Part shown: positions 9,539 through 19,310 of the stretch, in pieces
Position numbering within the stretch: the stretch's first letter is position 1
How the letters are laid out: every line of letters begins with the position of its first letter
DNA from: JACCTU01 sp963798985
Lineage (GTDB): Bacteria > Actinomycetota > Thermoleophilia > Gaiellales > Gaiellaceae
Reading direction: 5' to 3'
Assembly: GCA_963798985.1 (NCBI GenBank)
Contig: CAWCVL010000005.1
Location: 600,914 to 664,913, forward strand
DNA length: 64,000 nucleotides
Program-made: the position numbers and the translations under genes
The notes under the pieces: model-generated
What the model was told of the DNA's origin: nothing
What the model saw: the letters and a program-made list of their open reading frames with translations, nothing else
Databases searched by the model: none

Positions 9539-10245
9539 TGGCGTCCGCTCGAGCCCCCGCTCGAGCCGCCGACTGCGGCGATCAGGCGCGGCGGAGTCGA
9601 GGGATGGAGAAACTCGAACGGCTCGCAGACGTCGACGGCGAGTCCTGCGCTCTCGAAGAGCCGACGCAGCCCAGAGGCCAGGAACGCCGTCTCGTGCTGG
9701 GTCTCGTGCAGCAGCCGGCCGACGAAGCCGATCTTCTTCATCGCCCAGATCTGCGGGTTCGCCAGGTTCGGCTCGCTGAACGCGAAGCGCCCACGGGGCT
9801 CGAGCAGCGAGAACGTGTTTCGCAGACAGAGCCCCATGTTTACGTGGTGCAGGATGCTCACGCCGACGATCGCGTCGTAGGAGCGGCCCTCGAGCCCTTC
9901 GCCGGTCTCGACGTTGCCGACCACGATCTCCGCGCGCTCACCGACTCGCTCGCGGCAGCGCTCGGCGAGCTCCTCGCTGAGCTCGACGGCCGTCAGATCG
10001 CAGCCGGACTCGATGATCCGCCGTGTGAACTCGCCAGTGCCGCAGCCGAGCTCGAGGCAGCGCATGCCCGGCGCGAGCCCGGCACGTTCGATCAGGAAGC
10101 GCGCACGGCGGTCGGCCCGGATCTTGCCTGCGGGACTCGACCACCCCCAGTAGCGCTCGAGGTCGTCGACGACGTACTCGTGGCCCTGCTGCCGTTCGGC
10201 GGCGTAGCGCTCTTCCCGAGCCGTTGCCGAGAGACGGTCCTTCAC
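9454..10245 (-). CDS. SAM-dependent methyltransferase
   Basis: About 263 residues. Motif I is MRCLELGCGTGEFTRRI, then LTAVELSEELAERCRER, VGNVETGEGLEGRSYDAIVG and LLEPRGRFAFSEPNLANPQ. This is the class I fold of ubiquinone/menaquinone-type methyltransferases, commonly found as sugar O-methyltransferases in glycan loci. A longer reading to 10284 is possible, but a TAGCAT hexamer lies exactly 7 bases before the GTG at 10245, so that start is preferred. The C-terminal tail is serine/glycine-rich and overlaps the convergent polymerase gene by 85 bases; it may be shorter if an undetected shift exists. Confidence 0.75.
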   Translation of the reverse strand: MKDRLSATAREERYAAERQQGHEYVVDDLERYWGWSSPAGKIRADRRARFLIERAGLAPGMRCLELGCGTGEFTRRIIESGCDLTAVELSEELAERCRERVGERAEIVVGNVETGEGLEGRSYDAIVGVSILHHVNMGLCLRNTFSLLEPRGRFAFSEPNLANPQIWAMKKIGFVGRLLHETQHETAFLASGLRRLFESAGLAVDVCEPFEFLHPSTPPRLIAAVGGSSGGSSGRHYAGSPARSGSPVIVRSAGSASAKTAST

Positions 10246-10252
10246 CGCGTCG

Positions 10253-10258
10253 ATGCTA
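10253..10258 (-). promoter_or_regulatory. -10 hexamer TAGCAT, leaderless arrangement
   Basis: On the minus strand TAGCAT is followed by exactly 7 bases and then the GTG at 10245. It overlaps a plus-strand TAGTCT (10257-10262) that points at the divergent gene, so two opposed -10 elements share a CTAG core. Confidence 0.55.
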
Positions 10259-10285
10259 GTCTCCGGCAGTGCACCCACGCGCACG

Positions 10286-11017
10286 ATGAGTCTCGTCGAC
10301 GAGCTCCGTGTCCAGGAGGCGGCCTGGCACCGGCGTCCGCTCGTCCGCCAGCTCTACCACTCCTGGTACGACCTGATCGTCGCGCAGCTCTCGAGCGTCG
10401 ACGGACCGACGGTCGAGCTCGGCAGCGGCATCAGCCGCTTCAAGGAGCACTTCCCCGCTGCGATTACGAGCGACGTCGAGCCGACGCCCTGGGCCGACCG
10501 GGTCGTCGACGCCGAGGAGCTGCAGTTCGAGGAGGCCTCGGTGGCGAACCTCGTGCTGATCGACGTCTTCCACCACCTCGCGAGCCCGCGCCGCTTCTTC
10601 GACGCTGCGACGCGCGTGCTCGCGTCTGGCGGGCGGGCCGTGATCCTCGACCCGTACTGCTCCCCGGTCTCGTACCGCGCGTATCGCCTCTTCCACCACG
10701 AGCGGACCGAGCTCGACGCGGACGCGTTCGCGGACGACGAGCGGGCAGCGGAGTCGCCGATGCACTCGAACCAGGCGCGCGCGACGCTCGTGTTCTTTCG
10801 CGAGCGCGACGAGCTCCAGCGCCGCTGGCCGGAGTTCGAGCTCGCGGCGAGCAGCCGGCTGGCGTTGTTCGTCTATCCGCTTTCGGGTGGATTCGGACAG
10901 CGCGCCTTCCTTCCCGCACCGCTCTATCGCCCGCTCGACGCACTCGAGCGCGTGCTCACGCCCGTGCTCGGCCCCGCGCTCGCGTTTCGCTGCCTCGTCG
11001 TCCTCGAGCGGCGCTAG
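10286..11017 (+). CDS. Methyltransferase-like protein (Methyltransf_11 type)
   Basis: An intact protein of 243 residues, MSLVDELRVQEAAWHRRP at the start. TVELGSGISRFKEHFPAAIT is a degenerate motif I, DVEPTPWADRVVDAEEL the acidic ribose-binding region, and LIDVFHHLASPRRFFDAA with LASGGRAVILDPYCSP the later motifs. This type is common beside WbqC and GT4 genes and probably methylates a sugar. The ATG at 10286 was chosen because upstream in-frame codons run into the opposing gene. The only upstream hexamer, TAGTCT, lies 23 bases away, so this gene may have a short leader. It ends 3 bases before the convergent GT-C gene. Confidence 0.7.
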   Translation: MSLVDELRVQEAAWHRRPLVRQLYHSWYDLIVAQLSSVDGPTVELGSGISRFKEHFPAAITSDVEPTPWADRVVDAEELQFEEASVANLVLIDVFHHLASPRRFFDAATRVLASGGRAVILDPYCSPVSYRAYRLFHHERTELDADAFADDERAAESPMHSNQARATLVFFRERDELQRRWPEFELAASSRLALFVYPLSGGFGQRAFLPAPLYRPLDALERVLTPVLGPALAFRCLVVLERR

Positions 11018-11020
11018 CGC

Positions 11021-12732
11021 CTACGGCGTCTCCAACGCCAACAGCTCAAGCCCGAGATCGGTCCCCTCCAGCCGCCGTACGCTAAACCGACCGTACTCGC
11101 CGACGTCGATCGTCTGCGTGCCCACGACGGACTGCGCGACGGGGCTGATGAAGTAGCGGGGGCGCCAGCCGCGCAGCTCCGCGAATGAGCGGGCACTCTC
11201 CGTTGCCGGCAGATACCTGAACGGGTACTCCGGCGGCGACCCGAGATTCGGCTGCGCGAGGGCGAAGTAGAGCGCGTCCTCGAAGGGCCAGCCGCCCGGC
11301 ACGAGTGCGATCTCGTTCTGCGTCGAGTCGCGCGTCGACGGCGCGCCGGGTCGGCTCGACGAGTGCTGCGAAGCGCTCGGTCTCGATGGTCGGGTTGTCG
11401 CGATCTCGGAACGACGGCCAGGCCAGCAGGATCACGATCGGCCAGGCCAGTACCGGCACGCGCGACCGGCGGAGAGCGGCGAAGCAGCCACAGCAGCGCA
11501 GGCACCGAAAGGATGTAAGCCGGCGCGAGGTAGTGGACCGCCGGGCGGTCGCGCGAACGCGAGCACGATCATGACGGCGGCGCCGAGCGCCCAGACGACG
11601 GGCTGCGGCTCCCGCCGCACGAGCCCGACGACCGCCGCGACGCCGGCGAGCAGAAAGACGACCATCACGCGCTGACCTACGATCGACGGCAGCTGCGAGA
11701 ACGGAGTCGCAAACGAGTCGACGCCCTCCTGCACGCCCTGGCCCGTGACCGTCTTGGCGATGATGACGAGCGCCTGGAGCCCGTCGGGAACGGCGACGCG
11801 ACCGGGATCAGCAGCCCGCCGACGAAGGCCGGGACCGATCAGGGCCACAGGCCGCAGGCGAGAGACGGACGTGCCGAGCGCCAAAAGCCGCTGCGCCGGC
11901 GAGCAGGACCCCGCTGACGGCGAGCAGCTGCTCAGCCGGTCGGCGTGAACGGTACGAGCACCCCGTTCAGAAAGAGCGCGATCACGACCCAGGGAACGAC
12001 GAACGCGGCGAGCACGGCCGGGCGTGCTCGGGCGCGCGCCCAAAGCTCGTTCCAGCCGCCCGCCGGCGGCCGCCAGAGCGCGGCGACGACCAGCGGGAGC
12101 AGCAGCGCGAGCGCGTGCAGCTTCGCCATCGTCGCGAAGCCCGACGAGCAGCGCGCTGCGCGCGCGTACGAGCGCACGCGAGCGCGCGTCTCCACGGCCC
12201 GCCCGACGTGTACGCGAACACGAGGCAGAGCACGGCGAGCAGGACGTCCGGCCGGAGCTGGATCGACATCGCGATCAGCCCGGGCGCGGCGAGCCAGAGC
12301 AGGCCGCTCGCGAGGCCCCAGCGTCCAGTGCCCGAACAGCCGCGCCGACGAGCAGGAACGCGAGCAGCGCCCCGAGCAGGTAGAAGGCGATGGCGAAGCC
12401 GCGGAAGACGCCCGCGCGCGCTGTCGAGGTCGAGCAGCGTGCGCGTCGACGTAGCGCAGCCGCGCGCCGCCCGAGAGGCTTCCCTCCTCGAGCGAGCGCC
12501 TCGACGCCCGAACGCGACCGCGACGGCTTCGGTCGAGCGGCAGGCCCGGGTGGTCGACGAACGGCACCTCGCTCGCCGAGCAGCAGGTTCAGCGCCGGCG
12601 GCGGTGTAGCGTCGCGTCGGCGTCCGCGTACGTCCACCACGGCGAGCGGACGGGCTGCGCGTCGACGACGAGCGCGGCGAGCGTCAGCGACCGTCGCGAG
12701 CGGCGAGCGCCGCCCACCGGCCGCGCCCACAC
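11021..12732 (-). CDS. GT-C (GT39/ArnT-like) membrane glycosyltransferase, heavily frameshifted
   Basis: Reassembled from at least five frame segments. The N terminus reads WWTYADADATYTAAALNLLL, an arrangement like the acidic first loop of GT39 enzymes, then FRGFAIAFYLLGALLAFLLV, MSIQLRPDVLLAVLCLVFAY, VPWVVIALFLNGVLVPFTPT and a C-terminal soluble part with ALYFALAQPNLGSPPEYPF. Many hydrophobic segments and the loop pattern support a polyprenyl-phosphate-sugar-dependent transferase acting on the outer side of the membrane. The GTG at 12732 is tentative. The gene lies 17 bases after the methyltransferase-GT2 fusion on the same strand. No intact reading frame exists as sequenced. Confidence 0.5.
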
Positions 12733-12749
12733 GCGCGCCGCGGCGCGGC

Positions 12750-14214
12750 TCAGCTGCCGCGGCGCGTGAGCGGTGCGACCCTGAACTTCCAAAACGCGAA
12801 GAGCGTCATCTGGAGGAGCAGCACGCCGTGGCGCCAGCGGCTGATGTTCGTCTCGCCGTACGTGCGCGGGTGGTAGCGCACCGGCAGGTCGACGATCTTC
12901 AGGCCGAGCCGCGCGGCGCCGAAGAGCAGGTCGAAGTCGCCGAACGGGTCGAACTCGCCGAAGTAGGAGCGGCCGGCGGCGATCCGGTCGTAGTCGCGCT
13001 TCAGGAGCACCTTCGTCCCGCACAGCGTGTCCTTCACCTGCTGGCCCATGATCCCCTTGAGCAGCCGCGAGAAGGCGCGGTTGCCGATCATGTTCAGGAA
13101 GCGCATCGCGCCCGGCTCCATGTCGTAGACGAGCCGCGAGCCGTTCACGAGCTCCGCGCGCCCGTCGACGAGACCGCGGTAGAACTTCGGCAGGTCCTCG
13201 GGCAGGACGCTGAGGTCGCCGTCGAGGATCATCAGCACGTCGTGCTTCGCGGCGGCGAAGCCGGTGCGAACGGCATCGCCCTTGCCCTTGCCGGTCTGCG
13301 GGACGAAGCGGATGTCGCGCTCGGGGTGCGCCTCGATCTGGCGCAGGATCTCGCCGCGCGTGTCGTCGGTCGAGTTGCCCTCGACGAAGATCAGCTCGGT
13401 CGGCACGCCGAAGTCCGGCACGCGGTCGATCAGCTCGGCGATGTGGCCCTGCTCGTTCCTGCAGGGGCAGACGATCGAGACGCTCGTCTCGTCGAGCTCG
13501 CGCGGCAGCGGGCGCGCGACGATCCAGTACGTGAGCGCGAGCAGGTTGATCAGCGGCAGGCTGCCGACGAAGCCGTTCAGGAACGTCGTCAGGAACGGGA
13601 TCTGCTTCGGGAAGAGGATCCTCGTCCGGGTCAGCACCGGCTCGAAGCCCGCGAGCTCGAGCAGGTTGACGACGTCGTGCGGCGCGACCCAGTTGCGCAT
13701 CGGCTTGCGCGGCTTCAGCCGCAGCAGCTCCGCGAGCCGGAACACCGGCCGCCAGACGCGGCTGTACGAGTTGACGACGACGCGGGTGCGCTCGTGCGAG
13801 TGCTCGCGCGACGCGGTGGAAGAGCTCGAGCAGGTCGTCCACGTACGGCATCAGGTCCGAGAGGACGATGTAGTCGAACGTCTCGCCGAGCTCGAGCTCC
13901 TCGCCGGGGACGCGCTCGAACCGGAGCTCCGGGTGCGCCTCGCGGGCGCGGTCGACCATCCCCTGCGAGACGTCGACGCCGACGCCGACGCTCGGCTTCA
14001 GCGCGGCGAGCAGGTCGCCCGAGCCCGAGCCGATCTCGAGCACGCGGGCGTCCTCGGGCACGTGGAAGCGCATCAGCTGGGCGATCAGCCGGTGGTACGT
14101 GCTGTTCCGGCGCTTCCAGCGGGACTCCTCGCTCGCGAACCGGTCGAAGAAGTCCGCCAGCTCTGCGTAGGGGTCCGCCGTCACGCGCCCGGGCGGGGCG
14201 ACTGCGGTGGCCAT
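12750..14214 (-). CDS. Bifunctional SAM methyltransferase - GT2 glycosyltransferase, one frameshift
   Basis: A two-domain protein of ~488 residues. Residues ~1-190 are a methyltransferase (RVLEIGSGSGDLLAALKP motif I, FDYIVLSDLMPYVDD). From ~240 on is a GT2 domain of the DPM/GtrB type: SVSIVCPCRNEQGHIAELID, FVEGNSTDDT, MILDGDLSVLPEDLPKFY (DxD), TLCGTKVLLKRDYDR and FGDFDLLFGAARLGLKI. The linker carries a membrane-associating hydrophobic stretch near FLNGFVGSLPLINLLALTYW. The two halves connect after one extra C near 13,810 (GTCGCGCGAGCAC), within a continuous methyltransferase C terminus, so this is a real fusion rather than two genes. It likely loads a sugar on polyprenyl phosphate for the GT-C protein encoded next. 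Confidence 0.75.
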
Positions 14215-14251
14215 GAGGCTGACCGATGGTAGTCGAGCACAATGATCCCCC

Positions 14252-15270
14252 ATGCGGGTCCTCGTCCTGACCACGTCGTACCCTCGCGTCCCCGGCGACG
14301 TGGCGGGGCGCTTCGTCGCCGACGCGGTCGAGCGGCTGCGCGGGCGAGGGATCGACGTCGAGGTCGTGTCGCCCGCCGACTTCCCGCACTTCGGCCTCGC
14401 GTACGGCTCAGGGATCGTCGGGAACCTCCGGCGCGGCCCTGGCTCGCGCTGCTGCTGCCCGCCTTCCTCGCTCTCGTTCGCCGTCGCGGCGGTGCGGGCC
14501 GCGCGAGGCGCGGACCTCGTCCACGCGCACTGGCTGCCGTCCGCCGCGGTCGCGCTGCTGACGCGGAAGCCCGTCGTCGCGCAGGTCTGGGGGACCGACG
14601 TCGAGCTCGCGCGGCGCGTGCCGTGGCTCGCGCGCGCGGTGCTGCGTCGGGCGCGGCTGGTGGTCGCGCCGTCGACCGTGCTCGCCGACGCGGCGCGCGC
14701 GCTCGGGGCGCGGGAGGTGCGCGTGATCCCGAGCGGCGTCGACGTCGCAGACGAGGTCGGCGACGAGGACGAGCCGCCGTTCGTGCTCTACGCCGGCCGC
14801 CTCTCCCCGGAGAAGGGCGTGCTCGAGCTCGTCGAGGCGGCGAACGGGATCCCGCTCGTGATCGTCGGCGACGGGCCGTTGCGCGACCGGGTGCCCGGCG
14901 CGCGCGGCTTCGTCCCGCACGACGAGCTGCTGAAGCTCTACGAGCGCGCGGCCGTCGTCGCGGTGCCCGTCGCATCGCGAGGGCTTCGGCGTCGTCTGCG
15001 CCGAGGCGATGGCGCACGGGCGACCCGTCGTCGCGAGCGCCGTCGGCGGCCTGCTCGACCTCGTCGCCGACGGCGAGACGGGCATCCACGTGCCGCCCGG
15101 CGACGTCGGCCGCGCTCCGCGACGCGCTCGAGCGCCTGCTCGACGACCGGGAGCTCCGGCGGCGGCTCGGCGACGCCGGCCGCGAGCGCGTGCGCGAGCG
15201 GTTCTCCTGGGCGGCCGTCACCGACGCGACGATCGCGGCGTACGGTCGCGCGTCAGGAAAACGGCCGTAG
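14252..15270 (+). CDS. GT4 glycosyltransferase, several frameshifts
   Basis: A ~338-residue GT-B enzyme closely resembling the GT4 at 4,802-5,909. It begins MRVLVLTTSYPRVPGDVAGR, has LVHAHWLPSAAVALL, VIPSGVDVADEV, VLYAGRLSPEKGVLELVEA and VIVGDGPLRDRVPGARGF, then SEGFGVVCAEAMAHGRPVV, the E(x7)E donor motif. Compensating shifts near 14,440-14,475 and extra bases near 14,972 and 15,113 interrupt the frame. The ATG at 14252 is 37 bases from the divergent fusion gene. The 3' end overlaps the convergent aminotransferase gene by 18 bases. Confidence 0.8.
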
Positions 15271-16334
15271 CGCGTCGGCGACGCGGTCGAGCTCGGCGTC
15301 GGTGAGCCGCGTGTGGAACGGCAGGGCGAGCGCCCGCTCGTAGGCCGCGTCTGCACCCCGGGGAACGAGCCGTGCTCGCGGTATGCGGCGAGCCGGTGCA
15401 GCGCGTACGTGCCGATCTGCGCCTCGATGCCCTGCTCGCGCAGCGCGCGCGAGCGCCTCGTCCCGTCGGTCGAGCTGCACGACGTAGGCCTGCCAGCCGT
15501 GGACGTCGCCCTCGTCGGCCGACGGCGTGGCCACGACCCCCGCGAGCCGCTCGGTGTAGGCGTGCGGCGACGCGCGCGCGCGCTGCGAGCAGCTCGTCGA
15601 GTCGGTGGAGCTGCGGGATCCCACCGCGCAGAGGATGTCGCTGAGGCGGTAGTTCGGGCCGGGTGCCGCGATCTCGAAGTCGCCGCGCGGCTCGATCCCG
15701 TGATGGCGCATGCGGCGCACGGCGTCGGCGACCTCGTCGCTGGCGGTGGTCACGGCGCCGCCCTCGCCGGTCGTGACGATCTTGCGCGGGTGGAACGAGA
15801 GGCAGCCGAGCAGGCCGAGGCTGCCGCACGCGCCGCCCGCGCGAGCGCGCGCCGAGCGCGCCGGCGGCGTCCTCGAGCAGCGCGACGTCGTCGGGCACCG
15901 CGGCGACGAGGCCGTCCCAGTCGAGCGGCCGGCCGAACAGGTGGACCGCGAGCACCGCCCGCGTGCGCTCGGTGACCGCGTCGGCGACCTGCGCCGAGGT
16001 CGAGGTTCATCGTCGCGGGGTCGACGTCGACGAGCACGCGGCCGCGCGCCCGCGAGCGCGACGACGTTCGCCGTCGCCGGGAACGTGTACGCCGGGACGA
16101 TCACCTCGTCGCCGGGCCCGATGCCGAGCCGCGAGCACCGCGAGGTGGAGCGCCGCCGTCCCCGAAGAGACGGCGACCGCGTGCGGCACCTCGCACGCCT
16201 GCGCGAGCGCGTGCCTCGAACTCGGCGACCTTCGGCCCCATCGTCAGGAAGCCGCTCTCGAGCACCTCCGCGACCGCGCGCGCCTCCTCGACGCCGACGT
16301 CGGGCCGAGCGAGGCGGATCGGCTCGTCAGCCAC
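15253..16334 (-). CDS. DegT/DnrJ/EryC1 sugar aminotransferase, many frameshifts
   Basis: Reassembly of about eight segments gives a normal ~357-residue sugar aminotransferase. It starts IRLARPDVGVEEARAVAEVL and LESGFLTMGP, then VAVSSGTAALHLAVLALGIG (PLP-phosphate loop), EVIVPAYTFPATANVVALAG, VDPATMNLDLAQV, LLEDAAGALGA, LSFHPRKIVTTGEGGAV (the Lys of HPRK is the Schiff-base lysine) and GPNYRLSDILCAVG. Conserved order and complete motifs argue the breaks are sequence errors. GTG at 16334 overlaps the stop of the carbamoyltransferase gene. It probably transaminates a 4- or 3-keto sugar nucleotide; the nearby GNAT could acetylate the product. Confidence 0.8.
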
Positions 16335-18063
16335 GCCGGACGACGAGGTTTCCGAGCACGAGCAGGTCCATCTTCGTCTTCGCGAAGGTCTCGACCGCGT
16401 GCTCCGGCGTCATCACGATCGGCTCGTTCTCGTTGAACGACGTGTTGAGCACGATCGGGACGCCGGTCTGGTCCGCGAACGCCTTGATCAGCCCGTAGTA
16501 CCGCGGCGCGACGCGCTCCTCGACCGTCTGCAGCCGGCCCGTGTCGTCGACGTGGTTCACCGCCGGGATCTCGTCGCGCTTGTCCGGCGCGCGTCTTGTA
16601 GACCAGGACCATGAACGGCGACGTGTAGTCCTGCTCGAACCAGTCGCCGGTCGTCTCGGCGAGGATCGACGGCGCGAACGGGCGGAAGTGCTCGCGGTGC
16701 TTGATCCGCGCGTTGAGGATGTCCTTCATGTCGTGCCGCCGCGGGTCGACGACGATCGAGCGGTTGCCGAGCGCGCGCGGGCCGAACTCCATCCGCCCCT
16801 GGAACCAGCCGACGACGTCGCCGTCGGCGATCCGCTCGGCGACGTGGTCGAAGAGCTGCGCGTCGTCCATGCCGCTCGGGCTCGAAGCCCGCGGCGCGGA
16901 TCGCGGCCTCGCGCCTCGGCGTCGGTGAACTGCGGGCCGGTGTACGCGTGCTCCATCACGAACGCCGCGCGGCTTGCCGAGCTCCTGGTTCCAGACGTAG
17001 TACGCGGCGCCGACCGCGATCCCGGAGTCGCCGGCCGCGGGCTGCACGTAGACGCCCTCGAACTCGGTCTCCGGCCGGATGCGCCCGTTCGCGACGGCGT
17101 TCAGCGCGACGCCGCCCGCGAGGCAGAGGTTCTTCGACCCGGTGCGCCTGTGCGCGGCGCGGACGAGGTGGAGGTACGCCTCCTCGAGCATCGCCTGGAG
17201 CGCGGCGGCGACGTCCTCGTGGTCCTTCGTCAGCTCGCTGCGCGGCTCGCGCGCAGGCCCGAAGGCCTGCTCCATCCGGTCGGAGAACAGGCGCCCGATC
17301 GTCGGCGTCTGCTCGTCCCACGTCATGTCGACGCCTTCCTTGTGGTGCACGAAGAAGTCGAGCTCGAGCTCGAAGCTGTCGCCGTCGAGCTTCACGAGCT
17401 CGCGCATCTTCGGCAGGAAGCGCTCGGGGTCGCCGTACGGCGCGAGGCCCATCACCTTGCCCTCGTCGCCGTACTTCGGGAAGCCGAGCCACTGCGTGAC
17501 GGCCGTGTAGAAGATCCCGAGCGAGTGCGGGAAGAGCACGCGCTCGAGCACCTCGAGCGCGGTTGTCGCGCCCGTGGCAGAGCATCGACGAGGCGAAGTC
17601 GCCGAAGCCGTCGAGCGTGAGCACGGCCGCCTCGTCGAACGGCGAGACGAAGAACGCGCTCGCCGCGTGCGCGAGGTGGTGCTCGACGTTGTGGACGTCG
17701 GCGCGGAGGTCCTCGGGACTCAGCGCCGAGCGCTTCGGCGACCTGCGTCTTCACGTCGCGCACCTTCGTCGCGTTGCGGAAGCGCTCCATCACGTAGCGC
17801 GGGCTCGGCCGCGTCAGGATCGTGCGGACGACCTTGGCGCCGATGTTCGCGCGCGGGTCGCGCCCGATCGCGACGTGGTCGAGCTCGCGCGGGTCGAGGC
17901 CGGCGTCCTCGAGACACCAGCGCGCGGCCAGCTCCGGAAACCCGGCGCAGTGCTTGACGCGGTTCAGCCGCTCTTCCTCGACGGCGTTGACGAGCTCGCC
18001 GTCGATCACGAGGGCCGCGGCCGCGTCGCCGTGGAAGGCGTTCAGGCCGAGGATCGCGGTCAC
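16327..18063 (-). CDS. NodU/CmcH-family O-carbamoyltransferase, several frameshifts
   Basis: About 577 residues after joining six segments. N terminus ILGLNAFHGDAAAALVIDGE and AVEEERLNRVKHCAGFP are the signature of the NodU/CmcH/TobZ family (HxD of the Kae1-like domain). Then HHLAHAASAFFVSPFDEAAV, LGIFYTAVTQWLGF, EGKVMGLAPYGDP, LAGGVALNAVANGRI and, in the C-terminal YrdC-like-partner domain, MEFGPRALGNRSIVVDPRR and TSFNENEPIVMTPEHAVETF. These enzymes transfer a carbamoyl group from carbamoyl phosphate to a hydroxyl, here most likely on a sugar of the glycan. Shifts lie near 17,725, 17,565, 16,968, 16,900 and 16,600. Confidence 0.85.
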
Positions 18064-18072
18064 GAGCGGCTG

Positions 18073-18078
18073 ATCCTA
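18073..18078 (-). promoter_or_regulatory. -10 hexamer TAGGAT before the carbamoyltransferase
   Basis: Minus-strand TAGGAT lies 9 bases before the GTG at 18063, within the 16-base gap to the WbqC gene. It could give the carbamoyltransferase and aminotransferase pair a start of its own. Confidence 0.4.
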
Positions 18079-18079
18079 G

Positions 18080-18772
18080 TCAGGCGAGCAGCGCTCGCGT
18101 TCCCTCGAACCCGCAGTGGAGCAGGGCGTCGATGACCGACAGCCCGGGAACGAACTCCGGCGAGCGCTGGGGATAGACCGGGTGCTCGTACCGCTGGAAG
18201 CGCAACTCGACCCCCGCGGCCGTGAACCGATCGTCCTCCTGATAGCCGCCGGCGCCGTCCCCGCTCAGGTAGGTCGAGCCGCCGAGCTCGCGCGTGAGCG
18301 AAATCAGCAGCTCCGTCCCTTGACCCCCGGCCTCGACCTCCGAGCTGCGGCGGATCCTGTGCCCGTCGAGGCCGAGCTCCCGCGCGATCGCTCGGAGCGT
18401 CAGCTCGTTGAACTCGGCCAGCAGCTGTGCTTCGGTCTCGACCAGGGCCTGCACGAACGGGAAGGCCTCGTCGAAGGCAGGCGCCTTCGCGTAGCTCTGC
18501 TCGAGCGTGCGCAGCAGCTTCCGGCGCCATGGCTGCACGTCGTCGATGCGGACGTCGCGCACTCGCTGCCGGCCGCGACCGGCCCGCTCGATCGGCACCG
18601 TCAGCCACCGCCTCTCACCCTGGACCAGCACGCCGACACGGTTCGTCCAGACGCCCGCGCCGCTGCGCGGGAACTGCACGTCGTCCAGCAGCACGAGCAC
18701 GTCGGCTCGAGCGAGCTTGTCGAAGAAGCCGAGCCACGGCAGGAAGTTGGGCTGGTGTGCGGCGACGATCAC
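18080..18772 (-). CDS. WbqC-like family protein
   Basis: An intact 230-residue WbqC-like protein. The N terminus IVAAHQPNFLPWLGFFDKLA and VLLDDVQFPRSGAGVWTNRV is the family signature, followed by WLTVPIERAGRGRQRVRDV and a C-terminal GGYQEDDRFTAAGVELRFQ. Members occur widely in O-antigen clusters, often next to aminotransferases and methyltransferases. Their biochemical role is not firmly established; some are annotated as thioesterase- or acyl-transfer-associated. The GTG at 18772 opens the operon with the carbamoyltransferase and aminotransferase. It is divergent from the GNAT gene, only 16 bases away. Confidence 0.8.
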   Translation of the reverse strand: MIVAAHQPNFLPWLGFFDKLARADVLVLLDDVQFPRSGAGVWTNRVGVLVQGERRWLTVPIERAGRGRQRVRDVRIDDVQPWRRKLLRTLEQSYAKAPAFDEAFPFVQALVETEAQLLAEFNELTLRAIARELGLDGHRIRRSSEVEAGGQGTELLISLTRELGGSTYLSGDGAGGYQEDDRFTAAGVELRFQRYEHPVYPQRSPEFVPGLSVIDALLHCGFEGTRALLA

Positions 18773-18776
18773 GGTT

Positions 18777-18782
18777 TAGGCT
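18777..18782 (+). promoter_or_regulatory. -10 hexamer TAGGCT before the GNAT gene
   Basis: TAGGCT ends 6 bases before the ATG at 18789, consistent with a leaderless transcript. The whole divergent gap is only 16 bases. Confidence 0.5.
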
Positions 18783-18788
18783 GCCGCG

Positions 18789-19310
18789 ATGCTACGCGGC
18801 GAGCGAATTCTGCTGGCCCCGCTCCGCGACGACGACTCGCGGAGGCTCTTCGACTGGATCAACGAGCGCGACGACGTGCTGCTGAGCGCTCCGTACAAGC
18901 CGGTCCACGGCGCCGATCACGCCGGGTGGTTCGACGCGATCCGCACCCGCTCGGACACCGTCATCTTCGGGATTCGCCTTCTCGAGGGCGACCGGCTGAT
19001 CGGCTCCTGCCAGCTGTTCGCAATCGACCCGCGCGCCCGGAGCGCGGAGCTTCAGATCCGGATCGGCGAGGAGGATGCCCGCGACCGTGGCCTCGGCCGC
19101 GAGGCCCTGCAGCTGCTCCTTCGCTACGGCTTCGACGACCTCAACCTGCGGCGGATCTGGCTGCGGGTGTTCGCGACGAACGAGCGAGCCCTTCGCGCCT
19201 ACGGGGCCGCGGGGTTCGTCGAGGAAGGCCGCTTGCGCGAAGCCGCTTACGTGGACGGCGCCTTCGTCGACGTGGTTGTGATGGCTCGCCTGCGCACCGC
19301 AGAGACGTAG
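18789..19310 (+). CDS. GNAT-family N-acetyltransferase (RimJ/RimL type)
   Basis: An intact 173-residue acetyltransferase. The acetyl-CoA pyrophosphate loop is RDRGLGREALQLLLRYGF (Q/RxxGxG/A form), preceded by beta-strands ELQIRIGEED and followed by LRRIWLRVFATNERALRAYG and GFVEEGRLREAAYVDGAFVD, the usual end of Acetyltransf_3 proteins. In this setting it probably N-acetylates an amino sugar made by the aminotransferase on the other side of the WbqC gene, as PseH and WecD do. The last 64 bases overlap the convergent glycosyltransferase gene. Confidence 0.85.
   Translation: MLRGERILLAPLRDDDSRRLFDWINERDDVLLSAPYKPVHGADHAGWFDAIRTRSDTVIFGIRLLEGDRLIGSCQLFAIDPRARSAELQIRIGEEDARDRGLGREALQLLLRYGFDDLNLRRIWLRVFATNERALRAYGAAGFVEEGRLREAAYVDGAFVDVVVMARLRTAET

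Noticed and set aside
10269..10289. GTG at 10269 as the leaderless start of the divergent methyltransferase
   Set aside because: It sits 6 bases after TAGTCT but reaches TGA after six codons and is out of frame with the protein; kept the ATG at 10286.
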